Positions 39,513 through 48,367 are shown, counted from the first letter of the stretch. The stretch is DNA of 64,000 bases from Alphaproteobacteria bacterium (GCA_025359785.1 JANYET010000053.1:1-64000); one strand, 5' to 3'. The notes: a model not told the origin generated them from the letters alone. Numbers and translations: made by a program.

Positions 39513-41648
39513 CTACTTCACCCAGATATGCACCCGGTCTTCCGGGGCGACATAGAGCTTGTCGCCCGGCTTGACGCCGAAGGCCTCGTACCAGCCGGCG
39601 ATGTTGCGGATCGTGCCGTTCACCCGATAGACCGCCGGCGAGTGCGGGTCGGAGACCAGGCGCTGGCGCAGCGCGTCCTCGCGGATCTTCTCGCGCCACA
39701 CCTGGGCCCAGCCCAGGAACACCCGCTGGTCGCCCGTCAGGCCGTCGATCACCGGCGCGGGGCGTCCGTGCAGATAGGTATGATAGGCGTCCAGCGCGAG
39801 CGACAGGCCGCCCATGTCGCCGATGTTCTCGCCCATGGTCAGGCCGCCCTGCACGTGGGCGCCGGGGAAGGGCTCGAAGGCCGAGTACTGGGCGCCCAGT
39901 TTGTCGCGCTGCAGGTTGAACTTGGTGTTGTCCTCCGGCGTCCACCAGTCGGTCAGCACGCCGTTTCCATCTGACTTGCGGCCCTGGTCGTCGAAGCCGT
40001 GGCTGGTCTCGTGGCCGATCACGCCGCCGATGCCGCCGTAGTTGATGGCCGGATCCGCGTCGGCGTCGAAGAACGGCGGCGCCAGGATCGCGGCCGGGAA
40101 GACAATCTCGTTGTTGGCCGGGTTATAGTAGGCGTTGACCGTCTGAGGCGTCATCCCCCACTCGGCCTTGTCCACCGGCTGGTTCAGCCGGGCGACCTCG
40201 CGGTTCCACTCGAAGGTCTGGCCCCGCATGATGTCGCCATAGAGGTCGTCGGCCCTGACCGTCAGCTTGGAATAGTCGCGCCACTTTTCGGTGTAGCCGA
40301 TCTTGACGGTGAACTTGGAGAGCTTCTCCAGGGCCTTGGCCTTGGTCGGATCGCTCATCCAGTCGAGCGTCTCGATGCGGGCCTTCAGCGCGGTCTGGAT
40401 GTCCTTCACCAGAGCGTCCATCTTGGCCTTGGCTTCGGGCGGGAAGTAGTGGGCCACATAGACCCGGCCCACGGACTCGCCCACCAGGCTGTCGGTGAAG
40501 GCCACCGCGCGTTTCCAGCGGGGCTTCTGCTCCGGCTGACCGGACAGCTCCTTGTTGTGGAAGGCGAAGCTCGCGTCCACGAACGGCTTCGACAGATAGG
40601 GCGCCGCGCCGTCGGCGACGTGGAAGGCTTCCCAGGCCTTCAGCGTGTCGAGCGGGGTGTCGGCATAGATCTTGGCGACCTTCGGGAAGGCGGTGTTGGT
40701 GGTGACGATCACCCGCTGGACGCCGGGCAGGCCGGTGGCGGCCAGGTATTTGTTCCAGTCGAGGCCGGGGGTCAGCGCGTTGAGCTCCGCCGGATTGGCG
40801 GGATTGTAGGTCTTGTCGCGGTCGCGGCGCTGGATACGCGTCCACTGGACCTCGGCCAGCCGGGTCTCGAAATCGACGATCGCCTTGGCGTTCTCGGCCG
40901 GCTTGGGCCAGCCGGCCAGGGTCAGAATCTGCGCCACATAGGCCTGATACTTGGCCTTCTTCTCGGCGAAGGACGCCTGCAAATAGTAGTCGCGGTCAGG
41001 CAGGCCGAGGCCACCGGTCCCCGCCAGGACAGCGTATCGGTTGGGATTCTTGGCGTCGATGGTGATGCCCACCGGGAAGACACTGACGAAGGCTTCGTGG
41101 TTGCCCAGGCCCATCAGGGCGGTGAGCTCGTCGCGGGTCGTCACGGCGCGGACCTTCGCAAGGTCGGGCGCCAGCGGCTTGGCGCCCAGCCGGTCGGCCA
41201 GGGCCTCATTCATGAAGGCTGCATAGGCCGCGCCGATCTTGGCGGCGTCGCCGTTCTTTAGCGATTGAGGGTCGTGCAGGCGGCCGGCCGCGGCGTCCAT
41301 GTCGATGGCGTGGAGGCGAGACTCGGACAGCACTGATAGCTTGTCGAAGTTGCCGAACCGCGACCGGTCCGAGGGGATCTCGGTCCGCGCCGCCCACTTG
41401 CTGTTGGCGTAGGCGAAGAAGTCGTCGCCCGGCTTGACCGACGTGTCCATGCCCGAGACGTCGAAACCCCAGGTCCCATATTTCGGCGAGGCGAGTTCGG
41501 CGGCCGGAACCGGCGCCTCGCCCGCGCCCATCATCGCCGGCGCATGGGCCTTGGCCGCGCTCCAGGCCGGAGCCGCGCCCAATTCCACGACCCCGAGGGC
41601 GGCGACCGCCACGGCGGTGAGCAGGATGTTTCGGCGAAGCGGGATCAT
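39513..41648 (-). CDS. M13 family (neprilysin-like) metalloendopeptidase
   Basis: 711-aa zinc endopeptidase. The zinc motif HETSH is at residues 546-550, followed by GFDDQGRKSDGNG and, further on, the third ligand region GENIGDMGGLSLALDAY. N-terminal signal peptide (NILLTAVAVAALGVVELGAAP), then the long helical M13 N-domain (from FGNFDKLSVLSE). The protein is probably periplasmic or surface-attached and degrades peptides. The start at 41648 is used because GAGAGAGA lies ahead; the ATG at 41663 lacks a ribosome site. Length and motif order are normal. Confidence 0.93.
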   Translation of the reverse strand: MIPLRRNILLTAVAVAALGVVELGAAPAWSAAKAHAPAMMGAGEAPVPAAELASPKYGTWGFDVSGMDTSVKPGDDFFAYANSKWAARTEIPSDRSRFGNFDKLSVLSESRLHAIDMDAAAGRLHDPQSLKNGDAAKIGAAYAAFMNEALADRLGAKPLAPDLAKVRAVTTRDELTALMGLGNHEAFVSVFPVGITIDAKNPNRYAVLAGTGGLGLPDRDYYLQASFAEKKAKYQAYVAQILTLAGWPKPAENAKAIVDFETRLAEVQWTRIQRRDRDKTYNPANPAELNALTPGLDWNKYLAATGLPGVQRVIVTTNTAFPKVAKIYADTPLDTLKAWEAFHVADGAAPYLSKPFVDASFAFHNKELSGQPEQKPRWKRAVAFTDSLVGESVGRVYVAHYFPPEAKAKMDALVKDIQTALKARIETLDWMSDPTKAKALEKLSKFTVKIGYTEKWRDYSKLTVRADDLYGDIMRGQTFEWNREVARLNQPVDKAEWGMTPQTVNAYYNPANNEIVFPAAILAPPFFDADADPAINYGGIGGVIGHETSHGFDDQGRKSDGNGVLTDWWTPEDNTKFNLQRDKLGAQYSAFEPFPGAHVQGGLTMGENIGDMGGLSLALDAYHTYLHGRPAPVIDGLTGDQRVFLGWAQVWREKIREDALRQRLVSDPHSPAVYRVNGTIRNIAGWYEAFGVKPGDKLYVAPEDRVHIWVK

Positions 41649-41754
41649 CGGCGTCTCTCTCATGCGCGGCGTGGGGATTGCAGGTCTAATCCTGCGCGAG
41701 CCGCCAAGAAACGGGAATTTTGATGCCGCGCAAGGTTCCCGCTGGCGCGCGGGG

Positions 41755-42252
41755 CTAGTGCAACGTGGCCAGGCCCGCGCGGTCGAACTCCAGCGGCTTG
41801 GGGTAGGCGCCCGACCAGGCGATCTCCCAGGCGAATTTGGTCAGGCCAAGGCCTTCGATCCACAGCTCGGCATCGACGCAATCCATGCGCAGCATCGTCA
41901 GCCGCGCATCGCCGGGCCCCTCCGGCAGCCACCCGGCTACCTTGGGGTTCCAATAGCGCTGCATCCGCCGCCGGTCCTGGACCACCGTCAGTTCGCCGGC
42001 CACGGAAGCCAGCAGATCATTGTCCTGCAGGACGAACATGCCGACACCGCCATCGCCGATGGTGCGCACCAGGTCGGTATCCAGGCGGGCGATGAACCAC
42101 AGGCGCCTACGCCGACGTTCGGCGAAAACGATCATTGGCTGAGCGTGCAGTCCCGATTTGGTGAGGCTGAGCATCCCCATGCCCAATGTCTCGATCGCCT
42201 GCCACAGGCGTGCGTTCGTCGTCTCGCGCCGCTGTTCGAATAGATCGGCCAT
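41755..42252 (-). CDS. Pyridoxamine 5'-phosphate oxidase-like (general stress protein 26) family
   Basis: 165-aa split-barrel flavin-binding protein: ARLWQAIETLGMGMLSLT at the start, QPMIVFAERRRRRLWFIARLDTD, GELTVVQDRRRMQRYWNPKVAGWLPEG and a C-terminal LWIEGLGLTKFAWEIA. This pattern matches the general stress protein 26 branch of pyridoxamine-phosphate-oxidase-like proteins, which bind FMN or related cofactors. Probably a stress-related redox protein. It follows the M13 peptidase divergent gap and stands alone. Confidence 0.83.
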   Translation of the reverse strand: MADLFEQRRETTNARLWQAIETLGMGMLSLTKSGLHAQPMIVFAERRRRRLWFIARLDTDLVRTIGDGGVGMFVLQDNDLLASVAGELTVVQDRRRMQRYWNPKVAGWLPEGPGDARLTMLRMDCVDAELWIEGLGLTKFAWEIAWSGAYPKPLEFDRAGLATLH

Positions 42253-42597
42253 ATCCCCCCCGAAACGCCTGCCCTCGCCCGGTTCCCGGCCTCAACAGGA
42301 CCGCGTGACCAAGCCACGACGGAACGCGCTTTTGGTAGGCCGCGCGCCCCTGATCGCTGACGGACCCGCGCCTCGACGGCCGGTCCCATCGTTCACTCAC
42401 CACCCTGGCGTCGATCGTCCGGCCCATGGGCTGTTCGCTTCGACCGCCCCAGCTCAGTCAAAGCGAATACAAGAGGAGCCTAGCTCGCCTGCGTCACCGC
42501 TTCAACGCATGTCGCGTGGCAGGCGAACCGGACCGCAGGGAGCCCCGGCGACCGCCCGAAAGCGCCCGGCATAGGCCGCAAGATTTCCCCGCCGCCC
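42253..42597. other. Intergenic region upstream of the thioredoxin-like gene
   Basis: 345 bases between the start of the minus-strand stress protein and the micro-ORF at 42598. No complete gene on either strand looks real: the long frames here are Arg/Pro-rich and lack ribosome sites. No hairpin or promoter could be called. Confidence 0.5.
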
Positions 42598-42696
42598 ATG
42601 AAGGAATTCTGGTTGGAATTCTGGGAAGAATTCTGGCGCGACAACCCGAGCGTGGCCTGTTCTGGTGGCCGACGCCTCCATGGGAACGCCGCATGA
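42598..42696 (+). CDS. Possible micropeptide with EFW repeats
   Basis: 32-codon frame MKEFWLEFWEEFWRDNPSVA... whose first part is built from an exact 12-base tandem (GAATTCTGG at 42604, 42616 and 42628). It ends in TGA at 42694-42696, overlapping the ATG of the thioredoxin-like gene (42693), so the two would be translationally coupled. The Shine-Dalgarno is weak. It could be a leader or coupling peptide, a small membrane-active peptide, or chance. No family is recognised. Confidence 0.4.
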   Translation: MKEFWLEFWEEFWRDNPSVACSGGRRLHGNAA

Positions 42697-43202
42697 TCCG
42701 TTTCGTCCTCGCCACCGCCCTGGCGCTTCTGGCCGCCGGGCCGGCCACCGCCGCCGCAGCGCCCCGGATCGGGATCGACAGCTTCGCCCAGCTCGCGACG
42801 CCCCTGCCCTATCCCTACAACGCCGCGGCCGACGCCGACGCCCAGGTGGCCCGCGCCAAGGCCCGCGCCCGCAAGGCGGGCAAGCTGCTGCTCATCGACC
42901 TGGGCGGCAACTGGTGCGGTGACTGCCGGATCCTCACCGGCGTGATGGAGCGCCCGGACCTGAAGCCGTTCCTGGACGCGCACTACATCACGGTGCTGGT
43001 GGATGTGGGCCGCTTCGACCGCAACCTGCAGATTCCGGCGCGCTACGGCATCACCGAGCGGCTGGAAGGCGTGCCCGCCCTATTGATCGTCGATCCGAAG
43101 ACCGACCGGCTGCTCGATGCGGGCCAGGTCACGGCGCTGGCCGACGCCCGCAACATGAGCCCCCAGGGCCTCGCCGACTGGCTGGCGCAGTGGGTCCGCT
43201 GA
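42693..43202 (+). CDS. Thioredoxin-fold protein with WCGDC motif
   Basis: 169-aa secreted protein with signal peptide (RFVLATALALLAAGPATAAA) and a thioredoxin domain: KLLLIDLGGNWCGDCRILTG, where WCGDC is the active motif, then PDLKPFLDAHYITVLVDVGRFDRN and GVPALLIVD with the cis-proline. Predicted periplasmic disulfide reductase or isomerase. The first base of its start overlaps the stop of a possible micropeptide (ATGA). Confidence 0.88.
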   Translation: MIRFVLATALALLAAGPATAAAAPRIGIDSFAQLATPLPYPYNAAADADAQVARAKARARKAGKLLLIDLGGNWCGDCRILTGVMERPDLKPFLDAHYITVLVDVGRFDRNLQIPARYGITERLEGVPALLIVDPKTDRLLDAGQVTALADARNMSPQGLADWLAQWVR

Positions 43203-43270
43203 GCGAACGGACGGCCTGACGAGGTCCGCCTCGGGCGCCAAGCCGACATCGGCCCGCGCCCGAAAGCGCC

Positions 43271-43795
43271 CTAATACTCGGGATAATAGTTATCGTTGCG
43301 GCCCCGGCAGACCCGCACGTACTGACCCCGGTCACTGCTGACCCAGCGGCAGTCATGCTGGCGATACCAGGCCTCGTCGTGCTGGCCCCGATAGCCTCGG
43401 TAGCTGTCGTAGTCGGCGGTCTGATCGCGCGTCCAATAGGGCTGGCCATTGTCGCAGTTGATGCTGGAGCGGGCGATGTTGGAGCCGATCGCCGCGCCGG
43501 CGGCGGCGCCGATGACCGTGCCGCCGGTCTTACCGCCGCCCGAGGATACGGCGTTGCCCACCAGGGCGCCGGCGATGGCACCCAGGGCGATACCGGCGAC
43601 GTTGCGGTCCTTCTTATCCTGCTGGCACTGGTTGGCGTAGTAGCGGTAGCCTTCGTAGTTCGGGCCGTCGTAGCCGTTGTCGACAATTCGGCTTTCGGGA
43701 CCCTGAGAATAGGCATTTTCCGCGCATCCCGCGCTGGTCATCACCGCGCCGAGCATCAGGACCGCCAAGGCGGCGTTGGCAATTTTCTTGTTCAT
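43271..43795 (-). CDS. Glycine-zipper 2TM domain lipoprotein
   Basis: 174-aa lipoprotein: signal (IANAALAVLMLGAVMTSAGC, lipobox SAGC) and a glycine-zipper hairpin GIALGAIAGALVGNAVSSGG...GTVIGAAAGAAIGSNIA, of the type found in outer-membrane-associated Rick_17kDa/SLP proteins, then a Tyr/Arg/Asp-rich C-terminus. The start at 43795 is set by GGAGGAGA (minus strand). Likely an outer-membrane envelope protein of structural role; no partners are visible. Confidence 0.83.
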   Translation of the reverse strand: MNKKIANAALAVLMLGAVMTSAGCAENAYSQGPESRIVDNGYDGPNYEGYRYYANQCQQDKKDRNVAGIALGAIAGALVGNAVSSGGGKTGGTVIGAAAGAAIGSNIARSSINCDNGQPYWTRDQTADYDSYRGYRGQHDEAWYRQHDCRWVSSDRGQYVRVCRGRNDNYYPEY

Positions 43796-43868
43796 GGGGG
43801 TCTCCTCCGGTGTCCCAGGGAACGCGAACGGCATAGCTTTGTTCCGAGCCTGTTCGGGCCAAGCGTCG

Positions 43869-44189
43869 TCAGTGGCCGAAAATTCGCGGGAACGAGGCCT
43901 TGACGATGTCGCGCAGCCCGCTCGTCGGGTTGCCCATGGCCTGAAGCAGGCTCAGCGTGCGGCCGGCGGCGCCGGCGAACTCGAACGAGGCGTTCTCGAA
44001 GCTGCAGTCTCTAAGCAGGGGTGGCGCGCCGCCATCATAGACCAGAACGACTCTGCGAAATCGGCAACGTTCGAACTTGGTATTGTCGAGCCTTATCCGT
44101 CCCGTGAGCATCTTGTCTTCGAATACTTTGGGCTCTTCGGCAAAGATGTCTGATGTTTCAAATGCTTCAGTATCAAAAGATCGATTCAT
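43869..44189 (-). CDS. Small pentapeptide-repeat-like hypothetical protein
   Basis: 106-aa protein (MNRSFDTEAFETSD) with a central stretch of short right-handed repeats (LDNTKFERCRFRRVVLVYDGG, CSFENASFEFAGAAGRT) like a few turns of a pentapeptide-repeat helix, and a conserved C-terminal KASFPRIFGH. I do not recognise a named family. The start at 44189 has GGAGGG ahead on the minus strand; the longer in-frame extension to 44372 is rejected. Confidence 0.68.
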   Translation of the reverse strand: MNRSFDTEAFETSDIFAEEPKVFEDKMLTGRIRLDNTKFERCRFRRVVLVYDGGAPPLLRDCSFENASFEFAGAAGRTLSLLQAMGNPTSGLRDIVKASFPRIFGH

Positions 44190-44304
44190 GGAGCCCTCCA
44201 AAAACCGAACAACGTTCCCTCCGGTCGATTTGATCCCGCGGCCTTCACTCGACGCGGAAAAGTCTTGAGCGACCCGGGTCGGCCTCTCCGCCATCGGACA
44301 CGAC

Positions 44305-44589
44305 CTACCCGGCCAGCCACCGCCTCGGATGACGCCAGCCCAGTTCGCGGACTTCGCCGGAGGCCAGGCCAAGGGTCTTCATCTTGGCCGCCGTCAACGG
44401 ACGGATGGCCTCGACCGGTTCCTGGCCGCCCAGCGGGCTCGCCGCGATCCGGCCGGTGCGGCCCGCCCAGTCGACGGCGGTCCACTCCGACTTGCCCTGA
44501 TCCTCGTGGCCGACGGCGAAGTAGTGGCGCAACGGCGCGGGCTCTCCGGCGATCTGCACCAGCACCCCGATCAGCCACCCGCCCGCCAT
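44305..44589 (-). CDS. Conserved hypothetical protein
   Basis: 94-aa protein beginning MAGGWLIGVLVQIAGEPAPL, with FAVGHEDQGKSEWTAVDWAGRTGRIAAS and a C-terminus REVRELGWRHPRRWLAG-like basic stretch. It appears well folded (mixed strand/helix composition) but fits no recognised family. Standing alone on the minus strand; TTG at 44592 is an alternative start one codon upstream. Confidence 0.55.
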   Translation of the reverse strand: MAGGWLIGVLVQIAGEPAPLRHYFAVGHEDQGKSEWTAVDWAGRTGRIAASPLGGQEPVEAIRPLTAAKMKTLGLASGEVRELGWRHPRRWLAG

Positions 44590-44834
44590 CAACCGCTCCT
44601 GCCCAAGACGCCAGGAGCCTTAGCGGTCCTGTTCCGTCGCGGCCAGGGTCCGGTCACGGTCAACCTCAGTCGGGCGCTGCCGGCTGACATGATGGTGGGC
44701 GCCAACTCTTCCTGGCGCCCGATGTCGGCGCATCGACGAGGCGGTCCCGCGCCGGACGGGGCGATCGGCGATAGGCGGCTTGAAGGCGCCCCGAAGTCCC
44801 CATAGGCTAGACGTCCAGACGAGGAGCACATGTC

Positions 44835-45098
44835 ATGGCCGACGCTGAAGATCCGCAGAACAGCGCTAAACCGAACCAGAAGGACAAGGGCACGGTCGTG
44901 CACACCGCCTTCGGCGAGAAGCTGACCGGCCACTTGGCCGACATCGCCGACGGCGACGACGCCCGCAAGACCAAGGCCGCCAAGGTCGACGATGGGCGGG
45001 CGCACCCGCACCAGAAGGACAAGGGCAAGGTCGTCACCACCGCGTTCGGCGAAAAGATGTCCGGCGGCCTCGCCGACATCGCCGACGGCGACGACTGA
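44835..45098 (+). CDS. Small protein with two copies of a 29-residue repeat
   Basis: 87-aa Lys/Asp-rich protein consisting almost wholly of two copies of one unit (residues 14-42 and 59-87): QKDKGxVVxTAFGEKxxGxLADIADGDD. A 16-residue linker (ARKTKAAKVDDGRAHP) joins them. GAGGAG is upstream of the ATG. No signal peptide, very hydrophilic. No family recognised; the repeat may be a metal- or nucleic-acid-binding unit, which is only a guess. Confidence 0.6.
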   Translation: MADAEDPQNSAKPNQKDKGTVVHTAFGEKLTGHLADIADGDDARKTKAAKVDDGRAHPHQKDKGKVVTTAFGEKMSGGLADIADGDD

Positions 45099-45140
45099 TC
45101 GACGCTGGCTGAGGCCCGCGCGGCAATGGCTGCGCGGCGC

Positions 45141-46808
45141 CTACAGCGTGTCGTAGACCACCTGGCCGTCGACGACGGTCAGCACGGCGTGTCCCTTGGG
45201 GATCGCCGCCTCGGGCGCGGCCATCAGATCCACCGAGAAGCCTGAGAAGTCGGCGCGCTTGCCGACGCTGATCGTCCCCAGGTCGTTTTCCGCAAACCGA
45301 GCATAGGCCGCCGAGGCCGTGAACAGCTTGAGCGCTTCGGCGCGGCTGAGCTTTTCCTCCGGATGCCAGTCAGGGTTGGAAAAGCCGTTCAGGTCCTTGC
45401 GCGCCACCGCGGCATAGAACTCGATCAGCGGCGCCCCGCGCTCCACCGGCGCGTCCGATCCGCCGACCACCACCGCGCCGGTATCGAGCAGGCTCTTCCA
45501 GGCATAGGCGCCCTTCAGCCGGTCCTTGCCCAGCCGCGCCGGCGCGAAGTGCAGGTCACCGATGGCGTGGCTCGGCTGCATCGAGGCGATGACACGGTCG
45601 GCCTTGAAGCGCGGAATATCGACGGGCCGCAGGATCTGGGCGTGCTCAATCCGCCAGCGCGCGGCCTTGCCCGCCGCCGGATTGGCCTTGAACACCGCTT
45701 CGTAGAGGTCGAGCGCCGTGGCGTTGCCGCGGTCGCCAATCGCGTGGGTGGAGACCTGGATGCCCTTGGCCAGGGCCTGGGCGAGGACCGGCCGCATCGT
45801 CTCCGGCGGCGTGACCAGCGTGCCGGTCAGGCCGGGCGCGTCGGAATAGGCCTCGAACAGCGCGGCGCCGCGCGAGCCCAGCGCGCCGTCCATGTACATC
45901 TTGATGCCGCGCGTGGTGATCCGGCCGTCCGGCGTGGCGCGGGGACCGCTGGCGAACAGCGGCCCAGCCTGGCCGAAATCCACCATATTGTAGACCCGCA
46001 AGGTCGCCTCGCCGCGCTTGGCCATGGCCTCCAGCAGGGGCACGTCGGCCCAGGCGACGCTCATCGAATGGACGCCGGTCCAGCCGTAGGCGGTCTCGAC
46101 GCGGAACGCGGCCTTGAAGGCAGCCAGCCGCTCGGCCTCGTTGGGCGGATGCCGCAGCTTGGTGACCAGGCCCATGGCGTTGTCCACCAGCATGCCGGTG
46201 AGCTTGCCGTCCGGGCCTTTGAGGATCTGGCCGCCGGCCGGCGCGGGCGTCGTCTCATCGATCCCGGCCGCCTTCAGGGCCGCGGTGTTGGCGGTGAGCG
46301 CATGGCCGTCGGCGCGGTGCAGCAGCACCGGCTGGTCCGGCGCGACGGCGTCGATGTCGGAGCGCTGCAGGAAGCGGCCCTCCGGCCAGCCGGTCTCGAT
46401 CCAGCCGCGCCCGTCCACCAGGCCGGCAGGCTTGTTCGCGGCCAGATAGGCCTTAAGCCGCGCGGTGACCTCGGCGGCGGACCTGGAGCCTTCCAGATTG
46501 AGCGTCAGCTCCCGCTCGCCGATACCGTCCAGGTGGGCGTGGCTGTCGGTGAAGCCGGGGAACAGCGCCGCGCCCTTCAGGTCGATGACCCGGGTCTTGG
46601 GGCCGACCAACGCCCGCGCGCCGGCCTTGGCCCCGGCAAAGGCGATCCGCCCGTGGCTGACCGCGACGGCGTCCACCTTCGGCTTGGCGTCCACCGCCGT
46701 GTAGATCGGTCCGCCCCAGATGACCAGGTCGGCGGGCGGCTTAGCCTGAGCGGCGAACGGGGCGGTCAGGGCGAAGGCGGCGGTGAGGCCAAGGGCTGGG
46801 GTGCGCAT
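45141..46808 (-). CDS. Exported amidohydrolase (YtcJ-like)
   Basis: 555-aa metal-dependent amidohydrolase of the YtcJ/N-substituted formamide deformylase group. Signal peptide (LGLTAAFALTAPFAAQA), then PGFTDSHAHLDGIG (HxH metal motif near residue 90), KMYMDGALGSRGAALFE (carboxylate-lysine/metal region), VSTHAIGDRGNATALDLYE and VVGGSDAPVE (catalytic Asp). Predicted to hydrolyse an amide or related bond in the periplasm. The last gene of its strand block; a normal length for the family. Confidence 0.9.
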   Translation of the reverse strand: MRTPALGLTAAFALTAPFAAQAKPPADLVIWGGPIYTAVDAKPKVDAVAVSHGRIAFAGAKAGARALVGPKTRVIDLKGAALFPGFTDSHAHLDGIGERELTLNLEGSRSAAEVTARLKAYLAANKPAGLVDGRGWIETGWPEGRFLQRSDIDAVAPDQPVLLHRADGHALTANTAALKAAGIDETTPAPAGGQILKGPDGKLTGMLVDNAMGLVTKLRHPPNEAERLAAFKAAFRVETAYGWTGVHSMSVAWADVPLLEAMAKRGEATLRVYNMVDFGQAGPLFASGPRATPDGRITTRGIKMYMDGALGSRGAALFEAYSDAPGLTGTLVTPPETMRPVLAQALAKGIQVSTHAIGDRGNATALDLYEAVFKANPAAGKAARWRIEHAQILRPVDIPRFKADRVIASMQPSHAIGDLHFAPARLGKDRLKGAYAWKSLLDTGAVVVGGSDAPVERGAPLIEFYAAVARKDLNGFSNPDWHPEEKLSRAEALKLFTASAAYARFAENDLGTISVGKRADFSGFSVDLMAAPEAAIPKGHAVLTVVDGQVVYDTL

Positions 46809-46864
46809 GCGGCCTAGCTAGCCTCGCGGGGCCTCAAACGCCAAGCTGTCTTCGCCGCATCGCC

Positions 46865-46954
46865 TCACACGTGGGCGGCTCCGGCCAGCACCAGGGCCAT
46901 CATCAGCATGGCCAGCGTCAGGCAGGCGATCCAGGCGGTCAGTCGGCGGATCAT
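46865..46954 (-). CDS. Possible one-helix membrane micropeptide downstream of slipin
   Basis: 29-aa frame MIRRLTAWIACLTLAMLMMA... ending in ALVLAGAAHV, i.e. a short basic head plus one transmembrane helix, 28 bases after the slipin stop and on the same strand. A weak GGGGCG lies ahead of the ATG. It fits a small membrane partner encoded in the operon, but proof of translation is absent. Confidence 0.4.
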   Translation of the reverse strand: MIRRLTAWIACLTLAMLMMALVLAGAAHV

Positions 46955-46982
46955 GGTCAGCGCCCCGGTGTCCGTCAGCCGC

Positions 46983-47963
46983 TCAGCGCCGCTTGCGCGC
47001 GGCTGGAGCCGCCGCCTCGGGGGCGGGCGGATCGCTGCGACGCGGTTCGTTCTGGGCCGTCATGGCCGCGTTGGTCAGGCCCAGCAGGCCGCCGGGGTTC
47101 ATGGCGTCAACCATGGCGGTAGGCATCAGGATGGTGGCGCCGCGCTCCTTGGTGGTCTCGTAGATGATGTTCATGGCGCGCAGCTGCAGGGCGGCGGGGC
47201 TGCGGGCGTAGATGTCCGCGGCCTCGACGAATTTCTCGGCGACGGCGAGCTCGGCCTGACCCAGATGGATGCGGGCGGCGGCCTCGCGCTGGGCCTGGGC
47301 CTCGCGGCTCATGGCGTCCTGCAGGGCGGCCGGCACGCCGATATCGCGGATTTCCACCGAGATGGCGGTGACGCCCCAGTCGGCGGTCTTGCGACCGATC
47401 TCCTCGCGCAGCATCTCGTCGCCGTGCTTGCGGTCCGACAGGAGCGTCGAGAGCAGGGACGAGCCAACCATTTCGCGCAGCGAGGTCTGGGCGACGCGGC
47501 TGATCGCCGAGCGGTAGTCGGTGATCTCCAGGGCGGCGCGCTCGGGGTCGTGGATCTGCCAGAAGACGACGGCGTCGACGTCCACCGGCACGGTGTCCTT
47601 GGAAAGCGCCTGTTCGGCGTTGAACTCGGTGGTCTGGATACGTTGATCGAGCCAGTAGACCACCTGATCGATCACCGGCACGATCACAAACAGTCCGGGA
47701 CCGGACACGCTTTGCAGGCGGCCGAGCCGCAGGACCACCGCGCGCTCCCAGTGGTTGGCCATCTTCAGCGAGGACGGGACCAGCAGGCCTATCAGGGCCA
47801 GGACGCCGGCCACCCAGAACAGGGCGTAGTTGCCGTCCCGCGCGCCGCCGGCGGCGGCGAGAAGGGCCAGGGCGAACAGCACGACGGCGATCAGGCCGGC
47901 GGTCGGGTTGCCACCGCGGGCGCGTTGCCCCGGCAGGTTCATGGTGAGGCCAGGCATGCTCAT
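46983..47963 (-). CDS. Slipin / SPFH (band-7) family membrane protein
   Basis: 326-aa stomatin-like protein: two N-terminal helices (NPTAGLIAVVLFALALLAA and LFWVAGVLALIGLLVPSSLK), then the SPFH domain starting WERAVVLRLGRLQSVSGPG with LDQRIQTTEFNAEQALSKDTVPVDVDAVVFW and a coiled-coil SREAQAQREAAARIHL. SPFH proteins scaffold membrane microdomains and proteases. The ATG at 47963 overlaps the GntR stop (ATGA), with GGAGAAG ahead inside the GntR gene. Co-transcribed with the GntR regulator. Confidence 0.9.
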   Translation of the reverse strand: MSMPGLTMNLPGQRARGGNPTAGLIAVVLFALALLAAAGGARDGNYALFWVAGVLALIGLLVPSSLKMANHWERAVVLRLGRLQSVSGPGLFVIVPVIDQVVYWLDQRIQTTEFNAEQALSKDTVPVDVDAVVFWQIHDPERAALEITDYRSAISRVAQTSLREMVGSSLLSTLLSDRKHGDEMLREEIGRKTADWGVTAISVEIRDIGVPAALQDAMSREAQAQREAAARIHLGQAELAVAEKFVEAADIYARSPAALQLRAMNIIYETTKERGATILMPTAMVDAMNPGGLLGLTNAAMTAQNEPRRSDPPAPEAAAPAARKRR

Positions 47964-48367
47964 GACGTCTTCTCCTTCTCGGCGGCGAGCGCCGCGATAC
48001 GTTGGGACAGCGCCACGGGATCGACCCCCAGGGCGGCGGCGGCGGCCAGGGTCTGGCGCGCCAGGTTTTCGGTCTCGGCCTCGTGGGCGGCGCCCTCCAT
48101 GGCCGGCGGTGGCTCGGCGACAAAGCTGCCGCGCCCCCGGATTAGCGTCAGCGCGCCCAGGCGCTCCAGGTCGTCGTAGGCGTGGCGCACGGTGTTCAGA
48201 TCGACCTTCAGGGCCACGGCCACCTGGCGCATGGTCGGCATCTGGTCGCCGGGCGTCAGCAGGCGCGCGCCCATGGCCCGCAGCAGCTGCTCGCGCAGCT
48301 GCACATAGATCGGGACCCCGTTGGTCTCGATCCGCAGCGCCTGAAGAATTTGAGCCTGTGTATGCAT
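47960..48367 (-). CDS. GntR family transcriptional regulator (YtrA-like)
   Basis: 135-aa regulator with an N-terminal GntR winged helix (VPIYVQLREQLLRAMGARLLTPGDQMPTMRQVAVALKVDLNTVRHAYDDLERLGALT) and only a short C-terminal region, the size and shape of the YtrA sub-family. Its promoter (TTGACA-N16-TATTGT) places the transcript start at the ATG, so the mRNA is leaderless. A perfect 14-base palindrome overlaps the start codon. It is followed by the slipin gene in an ATGA overlap and probably controls it. Confidence 0.88.
   Translation of the reverse strand: MHTQAQILQALRIETNGVPIYVQLREQLLRAMGARLLTPGDQMPTMRQVAVALKVDLNTVRHAYDDLERLGALTLIRGRGSFVAEPPPAMEGAAHEAETENLARQTLAAAAALGVDPVALSQRIAALAAEKEKTS

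Noticed and set aside
42604..42636. GAATTCTGG tandem as a CRISPR-like array
   Set aside because: Only three 12-base units without spacers; it reads as a coding tandem instead.
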